This document shows, piece by piece, positions 1-6,273 of a stretch of 6,283 nt of DNA; within the stretch, counting starts at the first letter, position 1, and each line of letters starts with the position of its first letter. Origin of the DNA: JAXJYR01 sp964593515 (GTDB taxonomy: Bacteria; Bacillota_I; Bacilli_A; Erysipelotrichales; Erysipelotrichaceae). Under the pieces are notes generated by a model. That model was not told where the DNA came from, did no database searches, and worked only from the letters and a program-made list of their open reading frames with translations. The stretch covers positions 1 through 6,283 of the forward strand of contig CAZQJH010000092.1 in assembly GCA_964593515.1 (NCBI GenBank), read 5' to 3'. Both the position numbers and the translations under genes were made by a program.

Positions 1-256
1 GTTCAACAACAATTGATTTTAAGACACACTCCCTATTTTCATAATCATTATATTCACGATTATCATCTAACTTACGAAAGAATAAATATCCACTAATTAC
101 AAAGAATAAAGGCACCGCTATTCGACATACCACTTGAACAAAGTATAAATTAACTAGTGGTTTACTATCTAAAAATGGTTGTGTATGAATAGCAATAACT
201 AAAAAAGCACTAATAAATTTAGCTATATCTAAATTTGGAATTTGTCTTTGATACAT
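1..256 (-). CDS. Membrane acyltransferase-3 family protein, VanT membrane-domain-like (5' part only)
   Basis: The first 85 codons of a gene that runs off the window at base 1. The ATG at 256-254 has a strong ribosome binding site, GGGGAGGT, at 270-263, six bases upstream. The protein begins MYQRQIPNLDIAKFISAF. A hydrophobic helix at about residues 11-29 contains His24 in AIHTQPF, and a second at about 44-60 follows CRIAVPLFFVISG. This pattern (LD-x-x-K/R-F, then AIHT-x-P, then CRIAVP-FF) is that of the acyltransferase-3 family (PF01757), and most closely that of the membrane domain at the N terminus of VanT serine racemases, which is thought to take up L-serine. It lies 43 bases downstream of the racemase, so a partner role in supplying L-Ser is plausible. 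Other possibilities are an O-acetyltransferase acting on wall polymers or exopolysaccharide. The catalytic or transport core lies outside the window, so function is inferred from the N terminus and the context. Confidence 0.8.
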   Translation of the reverse strand, partial: MYQRQIPNLDIAKFISAFLVIAIHTQPFLDSKPLVNLYFVQVVCRIAVPLFFVISGYLFFRKLDDNREYNDYENRECVLKSIVVE

Positions 257-281
257 TTTTTTACCTCCCCTATAAAGATTA

Positions 282-305
282 AAATAGCCATGTTACTGGC
301 TATTT
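282..305 (-). terminator. Hairpin overlapping the racemase stop codon; possible weak terminator or attenuator
   Basis: A perfect 9-bp inverted repeat (282-290 with 297-305) has a 6-base loop at 291-296. On the minus strand it reads AAATAGCCA, loop, TGGCTATTT and is followed by TTAATCTTTAT, an interrupted U-rich stretch. The stem includes the TAG stop of the racemase (302-300) and ends just before the ribosome binding site of the membrane-protein gene. The poor U-tract makes it at best a partial terminator. It could instead be an RNA-stability or coupling element within the operon. The structure is seen directly; the role is inferred. Confidence 0.45.
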
Positions 306-1448
306 ATATAATCTAGGAACTCTAGCACTAAAATTAGTAAATGTTTCATTATTGATGGTATTAGCTAAACGTGAAATCTCATCAACGTAAATAACTTTAT
401 CTCCATCTTCACCAATTAAAGTAACAATATCTCCTTCTTCAACATCTTTAATATTAGTAACATCAATCATTAATTGATCCATACATATATTTCCTACAAT
501 ATTTGCATATTGTCCATGGATTAATACTCTTGCTCCTTTATTAGATAAGATACGTGGATATCCATCCGCATATCCAATTGATACCGTCGCAATTACTTTT
601 TCTTGATCAGCTAAATAGTGTCTTCCATAACTAACACTAACTCCTTCTTGAATCTTTTTAACTAAAGAAACTCTAGCTTTTAAAGCTAAAATTGGTTTGA
701 AATCAGGATTAGTTTTAATAGCTACTTCATTATCACTAGTAACTCCCATATATAATAATCCTGGTCTTACATAGTCATAATCTAAATCAGGATAGTTTAA
801 AACCCCATAACTATTTTGAATATGACGCGTACCAACGTTAATTCCTTGCTCATTTAATTGTTTGATAGTATTATCAAATAATACTTGTTGTTTATTAGTA
901 AATTCAATAGCTTCTTGCGCTAAAGAATCACTTACAGCAAAATGAGAAAAGATTCCACAAACATCTAAATTAGACATTTCATATATTGCTTTTATCTCTT
1001 GTAGATGATTTTCATGATTTTGCATAATAATACCAATACGTGACATTCCTGTATCAACTTTCACATGCCCTTTAATCATAGCATTATGTTCTTGCGCAAA
1101 TTCATTTAATTTACTAGCATATTCATAACTAAAGATAGCTTGAATTAAGTCATATTCTAATAAGTATGAAAAACATTGTGGTGAAGTATAACCTAAAATT
1201 AAAATCTTTCCTTTAATTCCATTTTCACGTAAATGAATTCCTTCATCAACACTACTCACCCCAAAGAAATCAACTCCAAGTTTTTCTAATTCTTGTGAAA
1301 CAACGACATCCCCATGACCATAAGCATTAGCTTTCACAATTGCCATAATTTTATTTGTTGAAGGAATTAGTTTTCTAATTTCTTCAACATTATGAGCCAT
1401 TTTAGTTAAATCAACTTCAATCCATGCTCTTGTTTTATTCATCAGCAT
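300..1448 (-). CDS. alr: Fold-type III PLP racemase: alanine racemase with a VanT-like serine racemase signature
   Basis: A 382-residue cytoplasmic PLP enzyme that interconverts L- and D-alanine and, by the signature below, perhaps L- and D-serine. Residues seen: the PLP lysine Lys39 in VKANAYGHG with Tyr43; Lys130 and Arg137 (VKVDTGMSRIG, the usual carbamylated Lys/Arg pair); His169 in FSHFA; Arg228 in VRPG; the catalytic Tyr274 in SVSYGRHY; and Cys322-Met323-Asp324. The C terminus reads NTINNE, then SARVPRLY. Canonical enzymes read TINYE there, where the Tyr is Tyr354 of the Geobacillus enzyme. This protein has Asn367, as VanT racemases do (Asn696 in VanTG). Length is normal for a free-standing Alr, so there is no fused membrane domain, but one is encoded next door. 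The start at 1448 is chosen because GAAGG at 1461-1457 lies 8 bases upstream; an in-frame ATG two codons later is too far from it. The gap after the ligase gene is 17 bases. Racemase identity is certain; serine preference is inferred. Confidence 0.95.
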   Translation of the reverse strand: MLMNKTRAWIEVDLTKMAHNVEEIRKLIPSTNKIMAIVKANAYGHGDVVVSQELEKLGVDFFGVSSVDEGIHLRENGIKGKILILGYTSPQCFSYLLEYDLIQAIFSYEYASKLNEFAQEHNAMIKGHVKVDTGMSRIGIIMQNHENHLQEIKAIYEMSNLDVCGIFSHFAVSDSLAQEAIEFTNKQQVLFDNTIKQLNEQGINVGTRHIQNSYGVLNYPDLDYDYVRPGLLYMGVTSDNEVAIKTNPDFKPILALKARVSLVKKIQEGVSVSYGRHYLADQEKVIATVSIGYADGYPRILSNKGARVLIHGQYANIVGNICMDQLMIDVTNIKDVEEGDIVTLIGEDGDKVIYVDEISRLANTINNETFTNFSARVPRLYK

Positions 1449-1465
1449 GTCTAAAACCTTCTTTC

Positions 1466-2527
1466 TTATCTTTCCATTGCGTATTTAATTAAACGATCTA
1501 ATAAATCACTAAATGAAATTCCTACTTCTTTCATCATACTTGGATATCTTGAAGTAGCAGTAAATCCTGGTAAGGTATTTACTTCGTTAATAACAATTTT
1601 ATCCCCACTAACAAACATATCAACACGGGCTAAACCTTTACAGTTTAAAGCTTTATAAGCACGTAATGCTAAAGCTCTAGCTTCATTAAATTGTGCTTCA
1701 CTAATACGAGCAGGACAGTGAATAGTACTATCAACCATATCATATTTACCTTCGAAATCAAAGAAAGGTAAACTAGTTTCAATTTCATCAACACTACCAG
1801 CAAATAATTCATCATTACCCATTACCGCACAACCAATTTCAAATCCATCAATAGTTGTTTCTAAAATAACTTTCCCACGTCCATCGTGATAGAAAGCATC
1901 TTTCATTGCTGCTTCAAATTCATCAAAAGCTTCAACTTTATGAATTCCATAACTACTACCAGCATTAGCCGGTTTCACAAAAATAGGTAAACCTAACTTA
2001 GCACTAGCCTTATCAAAAATAGCTTGATAATCTAAGTCTTTAGCTTCATAAATACACATATATGGCGCACAAGGAATATTAGCATTATCTAAAACGATAT
2101 GCGCCATTTCTTTATCCATACAAATAGCACTACTTAAAACATCACAACCAACATAAGGAATATGAGCTAATTCAAATAATCCTTGAATAGTTCCATCTTC
2201 ACCATTTTTCCCATGTAATACAGGGAAAATACAATCAACATGTTTAGTTTCATAACTACCATCACTATTTAATAATAAGAATCCTTTATTTAAAGTTGAA
2301 GGTGATAATACACAAGGTGTACAGTATTCTTCTTTACACCATTCATCATGTTCAATATGTTCTACATCTCCATTATATGCATACCATTTACCATCTTCAC
2401 TAATCCCAATAAATAATAATTCATATTTATCTTGATCTAAGTTTTTAATTAAACTTCCAGCTGAATGTAGTGATACACTATATTCACTAGATTGACCACC
2501 AAAAATAACTGCTAATACTTGTTTCAT
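1466..2527 (-). CDS. ddl: D-Ala-D-X ligase of the VanG type, probable D-alanine-D-serine ligase
   Basis: A 353-residue ATP-grasp ligase that joins D-Ala to a second D-amino acid to make the dipeptide for peptidoglycan precursors. Seen: VIFGGQSSEYSVSLHS at the N terminus with Glu15; PVLHGKNGEDGTIQG (102-116); YVGCDVLSSAICMDKE (125-140); the ATP-binding KPANAGSSYGI (185-195); EIGCAV (230-235); the omega-loop region 246-262; Arg301 in ARVDMF; and the metal and substrate site NEVNTLPGFTATSRYP (314-329). The length and many whole segments match VanG as I remember it. Three positions linked to D-Ser selectivity in VanG (Asp243, Phe252, Arg324) fall on Asp247, Phe256 and Arg327. E. coli DdlB has FYDY and SLVP at the last two. 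A housekeeping D-Ala-D-Ala ligase is the alternative. The ribosome binding site AAAGGA (2542-2537) lies inside the end of murF, 9 bases from the ATG, and the genes are 6 bases apart, so translation is probably coupled. Confidence 0.95.
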   Translation of the reverse strand: MKQVLAVIFGGQSSEYSVSLHSAGSLIKNLDQDKYELLFIGISEDGKWYAYNGDVEHIEHDEWCKEEYCTPCVLSPSTLNKGFLLLNSDGSYETKHVDCIFPVLHGKNGEDGTIQGLFELAHIPYVGCDVLSSAICMDKEMAHIVLDNANIPCAPYMCIYEAKDLDYQAIFDKASAKLGLPIFVKPANAGSSYGIHKVEAFDEFEAAMKDAFYHDGRGKVILETTIDGFEIGCAVMGNDELFAGSVDEIETSLPFFDFEGKYDMVDSTIHCPARISEAQFNEARALALRAYKALNCKGLARVDMFVSGDKIVINEVNTLPGFTATSRYPSMMKEVGISFSDLLDRLIKYAMER

Positions 2528-2533
2528 ATTAAT

Positions 2534-3910
2534 TTATCCTTTCATTAAATCATTTAAGATTGTTTCTAATTTCATTCCTCTTGAACCTTTTAATAATAAC
2601 ATACATTTTTTATGATTAATATCTTGAAGATGTTCAACAATCATTTCTTTTGTTTCAAAATGTCTAACTAAGATATTTTCATCTAAGTATGTTAAAGCAC
2701 CTTGGGCAATAAAACGTCCCATTTCACCATAAGTTAAAACTTCATTAACATGGTAATTACTTAAATCTTTTCCTAATTCAAAGTGAATCTTATCACTTTC
2801 ATCACCTAAATCTAACATATCCGCTAAAACAACAATTTTATAATCATAGTCAAATGTTTCTAAAGTATCAAGAGCTGCTCTAGCACTTTCTGGATTAGAC
2901 TTATAAGCATCATTTAAGATTAAACAATCCCCAAATTTAACTAATTCATTACGCATTCCCGTCTTAGAAATATGTTTAAAACCAGCTCTAATTTGTTCAT
3001 CATCTAAATATAAAGCTTTCGCAACTCCATAAGCCATACAAGCATTAGCTCCTTGTACAACTCCAACCATATCAACATCAAAACATTGATCATTAATCAC
3101 AACTTCAATTCCCATTTCACTTGTCTTAACATCATGATAGTAATAACGATCTTGTTGGTTTGAACCATATGTATAAATTCTAATCATTCCATTTACTTGT
3201 TTATCAACAATTACTTTTTTAAGTAACTCATCACCACTTGGAACAATTAAAATACCTTCATTCATTCCATCCACAATTTCCATTTTAGCTTTCGCAATAT
3301 TTTCACGACTACCTAAATTTTCTAAATGAGCAATTCCTACATTAGTAATAATACTAACATCTGGTCTTACCATTTTTGATAACATCGAAATTTCACCAGG
3401 ATGTTCCATTCCCATTTCCACAACCCCAACTTCAAGATCACGATCAAAACTTAATAAAGTTAAAGGAACACCAATATCACTATTTAAATTACCTTGCGTC
3501 TTTTGGGTTTTATATTTAGTTTTCATTAACGAAGCAACAATATCTTTAGTACTTGTTTTCCCATTACTTCCAGTAATTGCAATAAATTTAGCACTCATTT
3601 GATCACGATAAGCTTTAGCTAGTTTTTGTAAAGCTTTTAAAGTATCATCAACTAATAAAACATTCACATCACTTGGAATATCCATTACTTGATCTTTTTG
3701 CCACATAATACAGCTAGCCCCTTTTTCAATAGCTTGCTTAGCATAATCATGACCATTAGCTCTTTCCCCAATAATTGGGATATATAAATTATTAGGTTCT
3801 ACTTGACGTGAGTCAATACAAACCCCACAAACTAAAGTATCTAAACTTTGATTTTCAATATATTCACATTCCAACATGGAAATGATACTCTCTACACTTG
3901 TCTTAATCAT
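2534..3910 (-). CDS. murF: UDP-MurNAc-tripeptide--D-alanyl-D-X ligase MurF
   Basis: A 458-residue Mur ligase, close to the usual MurF length of about 450. It adds the terminal D-Ala-D-X dipeptide to the UDP-MurNAc-tripeptide in the last cytoplasmic step of precursor synthesis. The N-terminal domain has the substrate-binding Asp33-Ser34-Arg35 and GERANGHDY (48-56). The central ATPase domain has the P-loop ITGSNGKTSTK (112-122), Glu165 in VVEMGMEHPGE, TNVGIAHLENLGS (189-201), and Lys209 in IAKAKMEI as the likely carbamylated lysine. The C-terminal domain has NDAYKSNPES (333-342), LADMLDLGDES (362-372) and LLKGSRGMKLE (439-449). It differs from the textbook motifs in having DAYKSNP for DAYNANP and LADM for LGDM; both are conservative in place and do not suggest loss of function. 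It is the first gene of the unit, with GGAGGT at 3921-3916, five bases before the ATG. The ligase that makes its dipeptide substrate follows 6 bases downstream. Confidence 0.96.
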   Translation of the reverse strand: MIKTSVESIISMLECEYIENQSLDTLVCGVCIDSRQVEPNNLYIPIIGERANGHDYAKQAIEKGASCIMWQKDQVMDIPSDVNVLLVDDTLKALQKLAKAYRDQMSAKFIAITGSNGKTSTKDIVASLMKTKYKTQKTQGNLNSDIGVPLTLLSFDRDLEVGVVEMGMEHPGEISMLSKMVRPDVSIITNVGIAHLENLGSRENIAKAKMEIVDGMNEGILIVPSGDELLKKVIVDKQVNGMIRIYTYGSNQQDRYYYHDVKTSEMGIEVVINDQCFDVDMVGVVQGANACMAYGVAKALYLDDEQIRAGFKHISKTGMRNELVKFGDCLILNDAYKSNPESARAALDTLETFDYDYKIVVLADMLDLGDESDKIHFELGKDLSNYHVNEVLTYGEMGRFIAQGALTYLDENILVRHFETKEMIVEHLQDINHKKCMLLLKGSRGMKLETILNDLMKG

Positions 3911-3939
3911 AAAAGACCTCCAACATTTATATTCACTTT

Positions 3940-3969
3940 ATTATAGCATATTATTATCTAATATTTTAA
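3940..3969 (-). promoter_or_regulatory. Probable sigma-A promoter of the murF-ddl-alr-acyltransferase unit
   Basis: On the minus strand a consensus -10, TATAAT (3945-3940), is preceded by TGC, giving an extended -10 (TGCTATAAT). The best -35 match is TTAAAA (3969-3964) with an 18-base spacer, four of six matches to TTGACA. A start near 3933 would give a 5' leader of about 23 bases before the ATG at 3910, just enough for the GGAGGT site. The leader has no room for a riboswitch. I see no operator-like repeat around it, so constitutive expression is likely. Confidence 0.65.
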
Positions 3970-4009
3970 TCTTTTTTGACTTTATATCACAATTTACCTC
4001 CAATTAAAT

Positions 4010-4049
4010 AAAAAAAGCAATTATTGCTTTTATGCAAATAATTGCTTTT
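4010..4049 (-). terminator. Intrinsic terminator of the discoidin-protein gene
   Basis: A perfect 13-bp inverted repeat, 4013-4025 with 4037-4049, has an 11-base loop. On the minus strand the second arm ends in GCTTTT and runs into a total of seven T (4016-4010), beginning 17 bases after the stop codon at 4066. On the plus strand the same stem is followed by ATTTATTTAAT, so it might also stop plus-strand transcription weakly. It separates the secreted-protein gene from the murF unit and supports their being independent transcription units. Confidence 0.88.
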
Positions 4050-4065
4050 ATTTATTTAATTATTA

Positions 4066-6219
4066 TTAACCAAGTGCTGCAACTAAATCAGCAACGCTAA
4101 CTGTTCTAGCAGCTCCTAATTGGTAGTTTTCAGCTTTATCTTCTACTCCATGAGGTAACCAATATGCTTGCACGGTAATTGATGCTCCTTCAATAGCAGT
4201 AGGAATATCCGTAATTGCTAAAGCAAAGAAGTAATTAGCAGCACAACTATTGTAAGTCCATTGAGGATTATTGAAGTAAGTTTTATCACCAACTTTAGAA
4301 CCAATTGTGTTATAAACAGTTGTAGTAACACGATCAATTGTTTGAGTAGTTTCACCATTGTTTAAAGTTACTAAGAAACCAGCTTTATCAGGGTTTAATG
4401 ATGGTACAGTTGCAACAAAACGTACATCTAATGCATCATCTCCGTTAGCTTGTACTTGATATTTAACTTCTAATCCACTAGCATCAAATGTTTTAACTAC
4501 TGTAGCATTTTCTTTACTTACTAATTGACCATTTGCATCATAGTATCCTTCAACTAACATACCTGCAGGTGCATTATCAACTGTAGTTTCAACACTACCT
4601 AAAGTATCACTAGTTTTACCAAATACACTAAATTCAACAATATGTACTGAACTATTATTGCTATTACCTTTAGTATATACACGTAAGTATCTAGCACTTG
4701 CACTAGTTTCAATATCAATACCTTCTTTAGTTGCTACTACTGATTCAGCACTACCTTCACCAAAACCAAAGAAATTTTCTTTATCAGCATTATATAAAAC
4801 ATATGGGTCAGCAAAATCAGCTGTATTACTTCCAACAATTACAACATTATTGTAGATTCGATTAACAGCACTGTAGTAGAATACTAAGTTCATAGAATCA
4901 ATATAACAAGTTTTACCTAAGTCAACTTGAATATAGTTAGTTTCTTTAGAATATTGGTTTTCTTGTTCAAAACCACGGTATGCAGAATAATCATCTAATT
5001 TACCATCGTTAATAGCATTTAAGTTATCTCTTTCTAAATAACCAGCACAAGAGATACTTACTCCTTCAGCCATCATTAAGTTATTAGCTACATTTCCACC
5101 ACGATTATACATCATTAATTCACAACAAGAACCATGAACTCCATTATTTCCAGAACCATAAACTCTAATTTTAACATGTGTTGCTTCTACTGTAGCAAAA
5201 TTAGCCACAAAGTTACTTGAACCATCTAAATTATTATTTACATAAACTGGATTTCCCCAAACATCAGATTTTAATTCATCTTCAGTTGCATCTAAATCAT
5301 TTAATGTATAAATAGCGACTTTTGTAGCAGCACCATTAGCATTAGCTCCACGTCCACGCCAGTAAATTTCATTTAATGATTCAACTTTATTTAAATCAAC
5401 AATAATTGAGAAATCACCATAGTTACCAGATTCATCACCATAGTTAGAGTGCCAGTATGTATTGTTGTTTCCATCAATCATATTTGTAACACGTCCATCT
5501 TCATAACCTGGGTAGTAATATGCAGATTCACGCCAATCACCTGTTACATAAGCTTTAATTTCCCAATTAGAACGATCTAATGAATCAGCATTAATTGAAA
5601 TTAAGCGGAAATCAGCACAAGTTACTTGATATTTAGTATCATCACCACTTCCATTTGTTCTACCATAATTACTAGTTGCAACTAATAATACTTCATCAGT
5701 AGTATAAGCTTTATCTAAATTTACAATAGTTTGACCATTTTGAGCTAAAGGTGAATTTTCATCATTAGATGCCACCTTAGTCCATCCTTCAGTAGAATTA
5801 TTAGGTAAATCACCATCTGTTTCATTTACATATAATTCATAAGTTTTGATTTCATCATTACGCACAGTAGCATCATTTGTAATTGCGAAAGATTCAAATG
5901 TAGTTTCTTTACCTAAATCAATTTTGAAATAAATTGGTAATTTAGCATATCCATAATTTGGTTTATTAGTATCATCATAACCATTACCAGTATGGAATTT
6001 AGTTCCATCACTATCATCAAACATTAAGTTAGTTCCACCATCACCATATAAAGATCCTTTGTATTCAACATCATCACCATTAGCATCAATTGCCGTAGCA
6101 CTCCATCCACTACGATCAATAGTACCAAAAACATTAGCAGCTTCAATTGTTTTTGGAGCAAGTGTTAAACAACCAGCAGAGATTGTTAAAGCTAAAACCA
6201 GTTTCAATAATTTTTTCAT
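4066..6219 (-). CDS. Secreted multidomain protein with three F5/8 type C (discoidin) modules
   Basis: A 717-residue exported protein. Residues 1-27 form a signal peptide: Lys-rich start, hydrophobic core, and KTIEA before a likely cut after Ala27. Cys17 in ISAGC lacks the usual Leu/Val of a lipobox at -3, so a lipoprotein is unlikely. Three discoidin-like beta-sandwich modules follow: about 33-208 (IDRSGWSA, YFKIDLGK, CADFRLI), about 214-373 (LDRSNWEI, NMIDGNNNTYWHSNY, IIVDLNK, CELMMYN) and about 375-534 (AINDGKLDDYSAY, IQVDLGKTCYIDSMNL, ARYLRVY, VEFSVFG). Residues about 541-717 form a further beta-rich module with LDVRFVATV and ANYFFALAITDIP that I cannot name; I recall similar ends on surface proteins of gut Bacillota. 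No glycosidase, protease or other catalytic domain is visible, and there is no LPXTG, transmembrane tail or SLH repeat. A carbohydrate-binding or adhesive role outside the cell is the likely job. The start is fixed by AAGGAGGA (6231-6224), four bases upstream. Confidence 0.88.
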   Translation of the reverse strand: MKKLLKLVLALTISAGCLTLAPKTIEAANVFGTIDRSGWSATAIDANGDDVEYKGSLYGDGGTNLMFDDSDGTKFHTGNGYDDTNKPNYGYAKLPIYFKIDLGKETTFESFAITNDATVRNDEIKTYELYVNETDGDLPNNSTEGWTKVASNDENSPLAQNGQTIVNLDKAYTTDEVLLVATSNYGRTNGSGDDTKYQVTCADFRLISINADSLDRSNWEIKAYVTGDWRESAYYYPGYEDGRVTNMIDGNNNTYWHSNYGDESGNYGDFSIIVDLNKVESLNEIYWRGRGANANGAATKVAIYTLNDLDATEDELKSDVWGNPVYVNNNLDGSSNFVANFATVEATHVKIRVYGSGNNGVHGSCCELMMYNRGGNVANNLMMAEGVSISCAGYLERDNLNAINDGKLDDYSAYRGFEQENQYSKETNYIQVDLGKTCYIDSMNLVFYYSAVNRIYNNVVIVGSNTADFADPYVLYNADKENFFGFGEGSAESVVATKEGIDIETSASARYLRVYTKGNSNNSSVHIVEFSVFGKTSDTLGSVETTVDNAPAGMLVEGYYDANGQLVSKENATVVKTFDASGLEVKYQVQANGDDALDVRFVATVPSLNPDKAGFLVTLNNGETTQTIDRVTTTVYNTIGSKVGDKTYFNNPQWTYNSCAANYFFALAITDIPTAIEGASITVQAYWLPHGVEDKAENYQLGAARTVSVADLVAALG

Positions 6220-6245
6220 ATTTTCCTCCTTAAATATTCTCTCAT

Positions 6246-6273
6246 ATCGCTATGAAACCGCATTCTTAGCGAT
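6246..6273 (-). other. Inverted repeat in the leader of the discoidin-protein gene
   Basis: ATCGCTA (6246-6252) is repeated in inverted form as TAGCGAT (6267-6273) around a 14-base centre, 15 bases upstream of the Shine-Dalgarno sequence. It could be an operator for a dimeric regulator or a short leader hairpin. The minus strand after it is not U-rich, so it is not a terminator for an upstream gene. No convincing promoter is visible between it and the window edge. A 7-bp repeat can occur by chance, hence the low confidence. Confidence 0.35.

Noticed and set aside
282..305. Treating the hairpin after the racemase as a definite operon terminator.
   Set aside because: The T-rich stretch after the stem is broken (TTAATCTTTAT), the stem is A/T-rich at its base, and the next gene follows closely with a strong ribosome binding site and no visible promoter of its own.
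3985..4001. GGAGGT on the minus strand (4001-3996) followed by GTG ATA TAA, resembling a ribosome binding site with a tiny reading frame.
   Set aside because: The frame is two codons long and the site lies upstream of the best promoter, so it would not be in the murF transcript. It is probably chance or a remnant.
3971..4010. TTGACT on the plus strand at 3976-3981 as a possible -35 of a divergent promoter.
   Set aside because: No acceptable -10 lies at 16-18 bases, the terminator stem follows at once, and there is no plus-strand gene to drive.
4066..4200. Sortase (LPXTG) or transmembrane anchor at the C terminus of the discoidin protein.
   Set aside because: The last residues read TVSVADLVAALG with no LPXTG-like motif, no 20-residue hydrophobic span and no positive tail. 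The LPHG at 688-691 is inside the folded module.
4658..4855. Plus-strand open frame of 65 codons.
   Set aside because: It lies entirely inside the discoidin-protein gene on the opposite strand, has no plausible ribosome binding site, and its protein is low-complexity (Ser/Leu/Pro-rich), as expected from the antisense of a Thr/Asn/Ser-rich gene.
6169..6171. Lipobox at Cys17 of the discoidin protein, which would make it a lipoprotein.
   Set aside because: The residues are ISAGC, with Ser rather than Leu/Val/Ile at -3, and the hydrophobic region plus KTIEA that follows fits a type I signal peptide with a cut after Ala27 better.
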